Positions 9,406 to 17,418 of a stretch of 64,000 nucleotides of DNA are shown piece after piece. A model generated the notes under the pieces. It did no database searches and was not told the origin of the DNA. It saw only the letters and a list, made by a program, of their open reading frames with translations. The stretch is from Bacteroidota bacterium. GTDB taxonomy: Bacteria > Bacteroidota > Bacteroidia > Chitinophagales > Saprospiraceae. The stretch is from positions 222,677 to 286,676 of the forward strand of contig JAAEZH010000001.1 in the NCBI GenBank assembly GCA_018222965.1. The letters run 5' to 3'. The first letter of the stretch is position 1. The number at the start of each line of letters is the position of its first letter. Made by a program: the position numbers and the translations under genes.

Positions 9406-9477
9406 TTAGATATCCTCGACAAAAATCTGTGGATTTTCATCGGAAGGAGTAAAAAATGCCCGCCGCGAGGGATTCAT
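9406..9477 (-). CDS. possible 23-aa peptide downstream of the ECF sigma factor
   Basis: An ATG-to-TAA reading frame of 24 codons starts 22 nt after the sigma-factor stop and ends 20 nt before the terminator hairpin. It encodes MNPSRRAFF..., rich in charged residues and ending EDI. It fills almost the whole 3' segment of the transcript, which is why it is listed. There is no homology I recognise. It could be a small regulator of the sigma factor, or only a chance ORF. Confidence 0.3.
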   Translation of the reverse strand: MNPSRRAFFTPSDENPQIFVEDI

Positions 9478-9499
9478 TTTGGGGACATATTCAGTTTAA

Positions 9500-10021
9500 C
9501 TACGCGGCATACAGGTTTTTGGGATACCGTCTTTCAATCAATTCGCGCAGTTTGCGGCGGGCAAAAAATATTCGACTCTTAATCGTGCCGATTGGAAGCT
9601 CCAAATGTTCGGCAATTTCTTCATACTTGTAGCCTTCGTAAAACATGGTGAAAGGCACACTATATGTATCGCTGATGCTTTCAATCATACCAGTGAGTTC
9701 GGCCATGATTATGTTGGAAGCAGCCAGGTTAATATCTGCCTGATCTTCCTTCTCAAAAACATAACTTCCAGTAGGCTCACAACTGGTATTTCGGTTCTTT
9801 TTCTTGCGGTAGAAGTTGATAAAGGTGTTTCGCATAATTGTGATCACCCAAGCCTGGAAATTGGTTCCGGTTGTAAACTTCTCTTTATTATTAAATGCCC
9901 GAAGTGCTGTTTCCTGAACCAGGTCTTTCGCATCTTCAGTATTGTTTGTCAGTCGGTAAGCAACAGGAATCAGTTTCTTCTGCAAACTTTCAAATTGGCT
10001 GCTAAATTCAATCGTGCCCAT
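9500..10021 (-). CDS. ECF-type RNA polymerase sigma factor
   Basis: This is a sigma-70 family extracytoplasmic-function sigma factor of 173 aa, normal length. Region 2 spans about 10-80, with LTNNTEDAKDLVQETALRAF and the FQAWVITIMRNTFINFYRKKK promoter-melting segment. Region 4 spans about 115-165, with YKYEEIAEHLELPIGTIKSRIFFARRKLRE as the -35-recognising helix-turn-helix. No anti-sigma gene with a transmembrane segment follows. Instead, a 31-codon single-helix membrane ORF lies upstream and a 23-codon ORF downstream. SusC in this window has no STN domain, so a SusC-FecR-sigma link with the pectin locus is not supported. Confidence 0.93.
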   Translation of the reverse strand: MGTIEFSSQFESLQKKLIPVAYRLTNNTEDAKDLVQETALRAFNNKEKFTTGTNFQAWVITIMRNTFINFYRKKKNRNTSCEPTGSYVFEKEDQADINLAASNIIMAELTGMIESISDTYSVPFTMFYEGYKYEEIAEHLELPIGTIKSRIFFARRKLRELIERRYPKNLYAA

Positions 10022-10075
10022 ACGGTAATCTGTTTTACAAGTGACTGGTAAATCGGTTTTAGACGTCGCGGCTTT

Positions 10076-10171
10076 TTAGGCCTTTGAGTTTCGGGTGTCC
10101 ATTAGGTTATCGAGTAGTACATAAAGCACTAAAGCGAACCAAAGACTCATAAAAAAAATTGCGACTTCCAT
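10076..10171 (-). CDS. possible 31-aa single-helix membrane peptide
   Basis: From the ATG at 10171 the frame reads MEVAIFFMSLWFALVLYVLL followed by DNLMDTRNSKA: one strong transmembrane segment and a short polar tail. It ends 54 nt before the sigma-factor start on the same strand. The longer in-frame start at 10264 adds a less convincing polar lead. The sequence before 10171 (ACGGACAAAAA) fits an A-rich Bacteroidota translation start. Role unknown; a membrane partner of the sigma factor is speculation. Confidence 0.35.
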   Translation of the reverse strand: MEVAIFFMSLWFALVLYVLLDNLMDTRNSKA

Positions 10172-10296
10172 TTTTTGTCCGTTTGTTACTCTACCTATGC
10201 CAAAGGACGTACCAGTTGTGCCAAAAAATGAAAAATTTTTCTTAATAAACTGATTTACAGCCAATTAAACCCTAAACAAACATTTTAGAGAAAATC

Positions 10297-10331
10297 GAAA
10301 AAACTAAAAACCCTTTCATTTTGAAAGGGTT
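10297..10331 (-). terminator. rho-independent terminator after the NtrC-type regulator
   Basis: AACCCTTTCA (minus strand 10331-10322) pairs with TGAAAGGGTT (10318-10309), followed by TTTAGTTTTTT. It closes the WG-repeat/regulator transcript. Confidence 0.88.
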
Positions 10332-10367
10332 GGTTTTCATTATGAAAAAAAACAGGTGGGAAAATTA

Positions 10368-11717
10368 TTATTTGGAAATGCCGTATTCCTCCATTTTTCT
10401 GTAAAGCGTAGTCAATCCGATGCCTAATAATTCTGCAGTACGGGTTTTATTCCCTTCGGTGAAGGCAAGCACTTTTCGGATATGTTGTTTTTCCATAGAG
10501 CTCAGCTGCAAGGCATTCGGCTCGTCTTCGGAAGCGGCATACAGAAAGTCAAAGGGTAGTGCTTCTGTAGTGAGCAATTCATCGCTGGCCAGGATGACGG
10601 CCCTTTCAATTACATTTTTCAGTTCCCGGATATTACCAGGCCATGGATGTTTCTCCAGTGCCTCCTTAAAAGCGGGATCCATTTTTGGTGCTTTCCGGTT
10701 CATTTTTCCGGCAAACATTTTAATGAAGTGCTCAGCGAGCAGGGGAATATCACTTTGTCGTTCGCCGAGCCCCGGCAATTGGATATTGAATACCGAGAGC
10801 CTGTAATAGAGATCTGCCCGAAATTCACCGGATTCGGCTTCTTTTTTTAGATCCCGATTGGTGGCAGCGATCACTCGTACATCAACCTTACTTTCTTTGG
10901 TATCTCCAACCTTCAGAAAGGAACCGGTTTCTAATACACGTAATAGCTTTGCCTGCAACTGCAAGTCCATCTCCCCTATTTCATCCAGAAAAATGGTGCC
11001 TCCATCTGCTTCCTGAAACAATCCCTGCTTATCGCGGGAGGCTCCTGTGAAAGCCCCTGTCAGGTGACCAAACATTTCGCTTTCCAGCAGATCTTTTCCA
11101 AGGGCGCTGCAGTTTACGGCCACAAAAGGTTTCTGACTTCTTTGGCTTTCGTAGTGAATAGCCTGAGCAAAAACTTCCTTACCGGATCCGGTTTCTCCGG
11201 TAAGCAGGACCGTGGTATTGGTATCTGCTACTTTGCGGGCCAGATCCATGGCCTTCTTCATTGGAGGAGATTGGCCGATGATCTGATCAAAGCGGTGGCG
11301 ACCGGCTACTTTCGATTCCAGCTCTTCCACTTTAAACTGTAGCAGTGCTTTTTCGGCAGCCTGATTGACGAGGGGAATGATCTTATTGTTATCATCTCCT
11401 TTGGTCATATAATTGAAGGCACCGTTCTTGATCGCCTGGACACCGTCTTCAATTTTTCCAAAAGCTGTAAGGAGAATGATTTCGCAGAATGGTTGCGCTT
11501 CTTTTAAACGCGGGACAAACTCAACGCCATTGACATCGGGCAGTTTTACATCGCAAATGACAACATGAATGCGGTTTCGTTCCAGCTTCCGCAATCCTTC
11601 CTTTCCATGTTCAGCCTGAAAAACTTCATAGCCTTCCAGCTTAATGATCCTTGAAAGTAGGTTGCGGATATCCGCTTCATCGTCTATAATAAGGACGTTC
11701 GCCTTCGATTTTGCCAT
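10368..11717 (-). CDS. sigma-54-dependent response regulator (NtrC family)
   Basis: This is a transcription activator for sigma-54 promoters. The receiver domain spans 1-125, with acidic pocket IIDDEAD and phospho-acceptor D56 in VICDVKLPD. The AAA+ domain spans about 143-370, with Walker A GETGSGKE, the sigma-54-contacting loop GAFTGA, and Walker B GGTIFLDEIGEM. The Fis-type helix-turn-helix lies at about 405-449 (NKTRTAELLGIGLTTLYRKMEEYG). It lies 13 nt downstream of the WG-repeat gene and probably shares its transcript. The cognate kinase is not adjacent. Targets are unknown. Confidence 0.95.
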   Translation of the reverse strand: MAKSKANVLIIDDEADIRNLLSRIIKLEGYEVFQAEHGKEGLRKLERNRIHVVICDVKLPDVNGVEFVPRLKEAQPFCEIILLTAFGKIEDGVQAIKNGAFNYMTKGDDNNKIIPLVNQAAEKALLQFKVEELESKVAGRHRFDQIIGQSPPMKKAMDLARKVADTNTTVLLTGETGSGKEVFAQAIHYESQRSQKPFVAVNCSALGKDLLESEMFGHLTGAFTGASRDKQGLFQEADGGTIFLDEIGEMDLQLQAKLLRVLETGSFLKVGDTKESKVDVRVIAATNRDLKKEAESGEFRADLYYRLSVFNIQLPGLGERQSDIPLLAEHFIKMFAGKMNRKAPKMDPAFKEALEKHPWPGNIRELKNVIERAVILASDELLTTEALPFDFLYAASEDEPNALQLSSMEKQHIRKVLAFTEGNKTRTAELLGIGLTTLYRKMEEYGISK

Positions 11718-11730
11718 AGATATTTTGCGA

Positions 11731-14700
11731 TTATTGGTTTAGACCCCAGACCCAATTTCCACGGGAGTCAAAATAACCAATTTTATCGCCTTTTTCCACT
11801 CTAAAAATGCCATCGCCGGCGTAAGAGATGTATTCATAATCGGGTTGCACGATCAATTCGCCTTTTAGATTGGTCAATCCATTCAATCCGCGGATACGCA
11901 CTTTGGCATAGCCATTTTCAAAGCTTTCAATCTGATCGTATTTTGGTCGGACGAGTTTTATGCCTTTGTGGTTGATTACTCCCCACCGGCCATTTTCCTG
12001 TACTACGGCTACACCATGCTGAAACTCACTGGCCCGGTCGTAATAACCATCATACATGCGGCCTTCCTCGGTAATGTAGTAGATACCATCTACCGGATCT
12101 CGTACTAATCCCCTGCCCTCACTGAAGTGATACAAGCGATTTATGCTGGGCTCAATCAATACTTCTCCTTCCCTGTCCACCAGGCCTGCCCGCCGATAGC
12201 CGTGGTAAACAACCGCTTTGCCATCCACAAAATCCAGGCACTTACTGAAATCGATTTGAATGATTTCCCGACCGTTTGAATCAATATATCCACAGCGACC
12301 ATCGCGATGCACGGCAGCCCTTCCTTCCTGGAAGTCGGCTACTTTCGTAAAATCTGCATCAACGACCAGGTCTCCATTGGAATTGATGAATCCATAAGTG
12401 TCTTTTAATTTGACTGCTGCAAATCCTTCCCGAAACGGACGGATTTCCCGGAATCCCTGATCAGTAACCATATTGCCTCTTCGATCGATCAATCCATAAC
12501 GGATTCGGTCATTGCCGTAGGAAACTTTGGCCAGTCCGTTGTATTCGTACTCGTAGATCTTCAGATAGCGCGGGCGCAGCACATACCTGCCACCAAGATC
12601 GATCAATCCATATTTGTGTTCTGAAACGACCCGGGCTATCCCATCTTCAAAATCGTAAGCTTTATCAAAGGTAGCAGGAATTACAACGGTGCCACTGCGG
12701 TCTATAAACCCGTATTTACCTCCTTCAAAGAACCAGGCCAGTCCATTTCGGAAATTTCCGATCCTGGTAAAAGAAAAATCAATTACGACTGCTCCTCCCT
12801 GATCCACAAAGCCCCATTGTCGGCCCGTTTTAACAGCTGCCAGGCCATCACTGAAATTGCCTACAGCCCGGTACTGGCATTGGATCACCTCCTCACCGGA
12901 AGCGTTTACAAATCCCCAGAGGCCATTTCGGCGTACAGCCAGAAACCCTTCACTAAAGGATCCTATTTCTTCATAGACCATATTCACCCGAACCTGTCCC
13001 AGGGTATCGATCAGGCCGTACTTTTCTGCCTTCTTATAAATTCTTAAAATGCGATTGTCTGTATTTTCCAAAAAGCGAACCTCGTCATATTCACAGGGAA
13101 TAAGTTCTTTTCCGGATTCATTCACCATGCCCCACAATCCTTCACGAGAAACGATAGCTACTTCATTGACCATATCGTTGGCAAATGAATATTCCGGGGA
13201 TATTTGTATTTGACCCGTGGTATCCATAAAGCCCCATTCGCAGGATTCACAGATTAGTCGGGCCTCTTTCTCAAATTCCACATCATACTGCGTATAGTCC
13301 AGCATATAGGAAGGAGTAATATACTGCTGTAGGTAATCCCCCAGATTCCCCAGACCAAACTCTCCGGGACTCATGCTGCCGCTCAACTTTCCTTTTACAC
13401 TTACGCGAGCTATGCCTTCCTCAAAATCACCGATATAAGCAAAATCTTTTCGAATGATCTTACCAATACGACTTATCAGACCGTGACGGCCATTATTAAA
13501 TACACAACGGGCAAGCGGCAATCCTTTTTTAAAGTCATTTAGTCGAATGTCCCATAGATTCACCTCAGTAACCAGCAAGCCTACTTCATTATTGACCAGT
13601 CCATAGACGATGTCAAAACGGTAGGTAGTTCTTTCAAAATCGTAAACACCGGGTTTTTCCATTCCGACCAGGGTGAAGCCCAGATCTTTGTGTACTGAGA
13701 TACGGTCAAAGGCAGGTTCAATTTGGATTTCTCCATCCGACAATCGGCGAAGGCCCCATTTATCGGTTTCCGAAGAATAAAACCATTCAAAGTCTTTTAA
13801 AATGTAGGGAATATCCGACATATCGGTTTCGGGCCCTTCTTTCTTCCCAATCGAAATGGTAAAGTGGTTGGTAAAAGCGACTTCCTCATCTACCGGATGG
13901 CCTTCCGCATCGACCTGAAACAGGCTTAGTGCTTCTCCCTGATAGGCTTTAATCTGAATGGCTGAAGATTGAGCTCCTGCCTGGCCGGGGTTGATGCGAT
14001 CAAAACGGGTGGGTATGATTTCTTCTCCGTGTCGATTAATTAATCCCAGTCCTTCTTCGCCTTTTGTAAAACTAAATCCATCCTGAACCGGTGCAATGTA
14101 CAGGTAATTAAAAGGAAGTACCAGGCTGTCGCCCTGACTTACCAGTCCCCATTTCCCCTGTACATTCACCCGGTAGTATGTTCCGTTGAAGGGCTGGATT
14201 TCATTGTATCTCGGACTTAGTATCCATTCACCCTCCTGATTTACAAGTCCCAACAACCGATTCCGTTTGGCAATGGCCATTTCGCTGTTGAAGGGGTAAT
14301 AATTATCAAATCCCGCTTCTGTAATAAGTTTGTTGGCAGTGATGGAAAAAAGGAATGATTTATCGGCATTGTAAAAACGGATAAACTCTGCCGATATAAA
14401 TTCGTAGCCACCATATTTTGGAGAAACAGCTCCGGCGAGTCCCCATTTGTTGTTCTTTTTAAAAAAGACCAGCTCCGGTCCCTCCAATCGAATATCTTCG
14501 TAAGCAGGCGCTAATACCTCCCTGCCATTGACAGAAAGCAGCCCCAAATAATCTTCGTGCAATACCTGGAAATACAAGGTGCCCGCTGATTCACGCAGCT
14601 TGATGTCGTCATAATGCGCATCGGCAATTTCATGCCCGTTAAAGTCAACCACTCCCCAATGCAAATTTCGCTGAAAAGCGATAAACCGGTCATTTAGAAC

Positions 14701-15060
14701 ACGAGCCGACTCATAGCCCGGAGGCAAAATGGTCTTTTGATCCATGTTGATCACCATCCATTGCCCATCCAGCAAGACCGCTGCCAGCTTTTTGTGCAGC
14801 ACTTTAATGTCTTCGTATTTGGGCGGGAGGACTTCCTGCCCGGAAGGATCCAGTAAGCCAACACCACCATTCCGCTGCATGACGGCAAAACCGAATGATT
14901 TAAATTCTCCGATTGCTTCATATACAGGATCAACCACCACATCGCCATCGGCATTGATGAGGCCCCATTTATTATCCATCTTAATCGGAAAAAATCGCTG
15001 ACCCTGAACATGGGTAGTGAAACAAAGCCACATAAAGCTTAGCAGTAGTCCGACGCGCAT
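11731..15060 (-). CDS. exported WG-repeat protein
   Basis: This is a 1109-aa protein with a signal peptide (about 1-20, ending HVQGQ). It consists almost entirely of WG (KWG) beta-hairpin repeats with the motif KWGLIN..GxxVVxPxYDxI, about two dozen in number, running to the C-terminus (KIGYFDSRGNWVWG). WG repeats are known from many Bacteroidota secreted proteins; their function is mostly undefined, probably surface or binding scaffolds. No T9SS sorting domain is visible, so it is probably periplasmic or outer-membrane-facing. It is upstream of, and probably co-transcribed with, the NtrC-type regulator. Repeat-rich DNA here has no frameshift that I can see. Confidence 0.88.
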   Translation of the reverse strand: MRVGLLLSFMWLCFTTHVQGQRFFPIKMDNKWGLINADGDVVVDPVYEAIGEFKSFGFAVMQRNGGVGLLDPSGQEVLPPKYEDIKVLHKKLAAVLLDGQWMVINMDQKTILPPGYESARVLNDRFIAFQRNLHWGVVDFNGHEIADAHYDDIKLRESAGTLYFQVLHEDYLGLLSVNGREVLAPAYEDIRLEGPELVFFKKNNKWGLAGAVSPKYGGYEFISAEFIRFYNADKSFLFSITANKLITEAGFDNYYPFNSEMAIAKRNRLLGLVNQEGEWILSPRYNEIQPFNGTYYRVNVQGKWGLVSQGDSLVLPFNYLYIAPVQDGFSFTKGEEGLGLINRHGEEIIPTRFDRINPGQAGAQSSAIQIKAYQGEALSLFQVDAEGHPVDEEVAFTNHFTISIGKKEGPETDMSDIPYILKDFEWFYSSETDKWGLRRLSDGEIQIEPAFDRISVHKDLGFTLVGMEKPGVYDFERTTYRFDIVYGLVNNEVGLLVTEVNLWDIRLNDFKKGLPLARCVFNNGRHGLISRIGKIIRKDFAYIGDFEEGIARVSVKGKLSGSMSPGEFGLGNLGDYLQQYITPSYMLDYTQYDVEFEKEARLICESCEWGFMDTTGQIQISPEYSFANDMVNEVAIVSREGLWGMVNESGKELIPCEYDEVRFLENTDNRILRIYKKAEKYGLIDTLGQVRVNMVYEEIGSFSEGFLAVRRNGLWGFVNASGEEVIQCQYRAVGNFSDGLAAVKTGRQWGFVDQGGAVVIDFSFTRIGNFRNGLAWFFEGGKYGFIDRSGTVVIPATFDKAYDFEDGIARVVSEHKYGLIDLGGRYVLRPRYLKIYEYEYNGLAKVSYGNDRIRYGLIDRRGNMVTDQGFREIRPFREGFAAVKLKDTYGFINSNGDLVVDADFTKVADFQEGRAAVHRDGRCGYIDSNGREIIQIDFSKCLDFVDGKAVVYHGYRRAGLVDREGEVLIEPSINRLYHFSEGRGLVRDPVDGIYYITEEGRMYDGYYDRASEFQHGVAVVQENGRWGVINHKGIKLVRPKYDQIESFENGYAKVRIRGLNGLTNLKGELIVQPDYEYISYAGDGIFRVEKGDKIGYFDSRGNWVWGLNQ

Positions 15061-15338
15061 AGATTTGTTTGTCCTTGTGGGTTTGATATTGTGAAGATAA
15101 TTATTCCTTCAAATCTGGTCTCAAATCAGTTGACCAAACGGGAAAAAGAGCTTCTGAATGAGAAACACCCCATACTAACGTAATCCTCGCCAAAATATTA
15201 ACTCCTTTAACGGAAAAGTAAACGGAAGTAGGGCAAATGTTTAATTTTAACAAATATCCTTCTTCCCGGCCGGCAAAAAAAATTCTGCGGATAGCAATTA
15301 GAATAAGGTTAACTACTGGCCGGGAATGGCAATCATTT
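15061..15338. other. divergent intergenic region, WG-repeat gene / methyltransferase gene
   Basis: There is no gene in this stretch. It must hold the leftward promoter of the WG-repeat gene, for which no exact TAnnTTTG match was found. A loose inverted pair, CCCGGCC (near 15267) and GGCCGGG (near 15318), frames its right end. Nothing else is evident. Confidence 0.5.
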
Positions 15339-15346
15339 TATCTTTG
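15339..15346 (+). promoter_or_regulatory. predicted -7 element of the SpoU methyltransferase promoter
   Basis: TATCTTTG exactly matches TAnnTTTG. The -33 box is weak (CTG near 15316). Transcription would begin near 15353, just after the last in-frame stop. This agrees with a start codon upstream of the TTG at 15445. Confidence 0.5.
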
Positions 15347-15444
15347 TCTCCTAATTTCTGCTTATCGAACTGGACTTTCATCATATAAATCCAAACCCAC
15401 AACAACGTCGAGCTAAGATTTTTGACGATCGCAACCCGCTTGCT

Positions 15445-15903
15445 TTGCTGCTCGATCAAGTCGAAGATCCCCGGAATATTGGGGGAATGTTCCGACTGGC
15501 AGATGCTGCCCGACTTAAGGAGATCATCTATCGTGGTCCGGAAATGGAATGGGAACCTGCCAAAAAAGTGAAACGGATTTCCCGCTCTACCACACAGTAT
15601 GTTCCCTTTCGGGGAATATCGACCAGCGACCCATTAGACCTGCTGGAAGCTGAATATAAGGTCCTCCTGTTGGAATACACCGATCAAAGCATTCCAATCT
15701 GGGATTTCCAACCAGCTGAGAACCAGAAATATTTACTGGTCGCCGGCCACGAAGAGACCGGGGTAAGTACGGAATTAATTGCTGCCGGTTATCCGGCTGT
15801 TCACCTACCGATGATGGGTATGAATACCTCCATGAATGTTACCGTAGCAACCGGGATTGCAGTCTACGATCTGCTGGGGAAAATGCTGAATAGTTTCGTA
15901 TAA
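15445..15903 (+). CDS. SpoU/TrmH-family RNA 2'-O-methyltransferase
   Basis: This is an S-adenosylmethionine-dependent SPOUT methyltransferase acting on tRNA or rRNA ribose. Motif 1 is LLLDQVEDPRNIGGMFRLAD, motif 2 LLVAGHEETGVS, and motif 3 MNTSMNVTVATGIAVYDLL, which forms the trefoil knot binding the cofactor. The coordinate given is a TTG codon, but the reading frame continues upstream without a stop to 15355. It reads there like coding sequence (FHHINPNPQQRRAKIFDDRNPLA), with no ATG. The true start is therefore probably a non-ATG codon, such as CTG at 15370, close to the predicted promoter. An N-terminally shortened or damaged start is the alternative. The exact RNA target cannot be told. 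Confidence 0.88.
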   Translation: MLLDQVEDPRNIGGMFRLADAARLKEIIYRGPEMEWEPAKKVKRISRSTTQYVPFRGISTSDPLDLLEAEYKVLLLEYTDQSIPIWDFQPAENQKYLLVAGHEETGVSTELIAAGYPAVHLPMMGMNTSMNVTVATGIAVYDLLGKMLNSFV

Positions 15904-15974
15904 AACGTGTTAAACGCATTAAACGTGTTAAACGCATTAAACGTGTTAAACGCATTAAACGCATTAAACGTATT
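15903..15974. repeat. tandem array of eight 9-bp units
   Basis: Units AAACGTGTT and AAACGCATT alternate three times (an 18-bp higher-order unit). One more AAACGCATT and a divergent AAACGTATT follow. The array begins on the last base of the methyltransferase stop codon and ends 7 bp before the stop codon of the convergent pyrC gene. Confidence 0.95.
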
Positions 15975-15980
15975 TAACAA

Positions 15981-17318
15981 TTACCCAACATCAAACAGCA
16001 AACGCTCCCCGGATTTGCCCTCCCGGAGTTTACCGGCATGATAGGCCAGATGCCCGCTTACAATGGTACTGTCTACCCGGCCTTTAAAGGATTGTCCCTC
16101 CAGCGGAGACCAGCCACATTTGTAGTGTAATCCTGCCCGATCAACTGTCCACTCCGGCTTTGGATCGAAAATGACTACATCAGCCCACATGCCTTCTTCC
16201 AGATAACCGCGATCTTCGATGCGGAAAAGTCTTGCCGGACTGTGGCACATCTTCTCCACGATTCTCTCCAGGCTAATTTCGCCCTGCTGATGGAAATGCA
16301 TCATCAGGTTTAAACTGTGCTGCACCAGAGGCAAGCCGGAAGGTGCATTCATATAGTTGCCCTGCTTTTCTTCCCAGGTATGTGGCGCATGATCGGTGGC
16401 GATCACATCAAAGCGATCATCTGCCAGGGCTTTCCAGAGGGCTTTTCTGTCGTTTTCAGATTTGATCGCCGGATTGCATTTTACCAAACTGCCTTTTGTA
16501 TCGTAATAGGTGTCGTTGAAAAACAGGTGGTGAACGCAAACTTCTGAAGTGATGCGCTTTTCTTCGAGGGGAAGGGAATTGTCAAATAAATGGGTCTCGA
16601 CTTCCGTCGAAATATGCAATATATGCAAACGGGTACCTAATTCTTTTGCCAGTTCAATGGCGTGGGCAGAGGATAAGCGGCAAACTTCCGCATCCCGGAT
16701 TTCCGGATGGCAGCGGAAGGGAATATCGTCCCCGTATTTTGCCTGATATTGAGCGAGTCGCTCATGTATACGGCTTTCGTCCTCGCAATGCGTAGCGATC
16801 AACATTTGGGACTCGGAAAACAATTCGCGCAGGGCCCGCTCATCATCCACCAACATCTTCCCGGTACTGGAACCCATAAAAATCTTTATGCCACAAACCT
16901 TCCTGTGATCTGCCCGAAGAGCTTCTTCCGCATTGTCATTGGTGGTTCCCATGAAAAAGGAATAATTGGCCAAACTGACATCGGCCGCTCGCTGGTATTT
17001 TTGCTCCAGTAAATCCCGGGTAACCGCCGGAGGCTTGGTGTTGGGCATTTCCATGAAGGAGGTGACACCACCGGCTACTGCTGCCCTGGATTCGGTAAAG
17101 ATCTCGGCTTTATGCGTCAAACCCGGTTCCCGGAAATGGACCTGATCATCAATAATGCCGGGCAATACCAGTTTTCCTTCGGCATTGATTTCCTGATCAG
17201 CCGGTTTATCAATTTGCGGAGCGATTTGTTCGATCCTTCCATTTTTGATAAATAAATCCGATTCGAAAATCTTTCCGCGGTTGACCAATCGGCCGTTTTT
17301 GATGAGAATACTAGACAT
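15981..17318 (-). CDS. pyrC: dihydroorotase
   Basis: This enzyme catalyses the third step of pyrimidine synthesis, closing carbamoyl-aspartate to dihydroorotate in the cytosol. The 445-aa amidohydrolase barrel has the metal-binding DDQVHFREPG (HxR signature), conserved substrate residues MPNTKPP, the histidines of THCEDES and ILHISTE, and the catalytic Asp of ATDHAPHTW. Its length fits the class I type common in Bacteroidota. It is transcribed away from purK, with 100 nt between the start codons. It is convergent with the methyltransferase gene across the 9-bp repeat array. Confidence 0.95.
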   Translation of the reverse strand: MSSILIKNGRLVNRGKIFESDLFIKNGRIEQIAPQIDKPADQEINAEGKLVLPGIIDDQVHFREPGLTHKAEIFTESRAAVAGGVTSFMEMPNTKPPAVTRDLLEQKYQRAADVSLANYSFFMGTTNDNAEEALRADHRKVCGIKIFMGSSTGKMLVDDERALRELFSESQMLIATHCEDESRIHERLAQYQAKYGDDIPFRCHPEIRDAEVCRLSSAHAIELAKELGTRLHILHISTEVETHLFDNSLPLEEKRITSEVCVHHLFFNDTYYDTKGSLVKCNPAIKSENDRKALWKALADDRFDVIATDHAPHTWEEKQGNYMNAPSGLPLVQHSLNLMMHFHQQGEISLERIVEKMCHSPARLFRIEDRGYLEEGMWADVVIFDPKPEWTVDRAGLHYKCGWSPLEGQSFKGRVDSTIVSGHLAYHAGKLREGKSGERLLFDVG

Positions 17319-17365
17319 ATAAGGCGTGTTTGTAGGATGGCGAATTTAGGCAATTTTGTGGGAGA

Positions 17366-17397
17366 TTCTGAGGAGCGGGCGCAATTTGATACCTTTG
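17366..17397 (+). promoter_or_regulatory. predicted purKE promoter
   Basis: TTCTG at 17366-17370, 19 nt, then TACCTTTG at 17390-17397. The -7 element matches TAnnTTTG exactly. The ATG at 17419 lies 21 nt downstream, giving a very short leader. Confidence 0.55.
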
Positions 17398-17418
17398 CGG
17401 CCAGAGAAATTTTCCTCC

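Noticed and set aside
9500-10021. The ECF sigma factor as regulator of the pectin locus
   Set aside because: It is over 20 kb away, no anti-sigma gene is present, and SusC lacks the STN domain used in such signalling.
6540-11717. The histidine kinase and the NtrC-type regulator as a cognate pair
   Set aside because: Three transcription units lie between them and the kinase is PhoR-like in layout; sequence alone does not support pairing.
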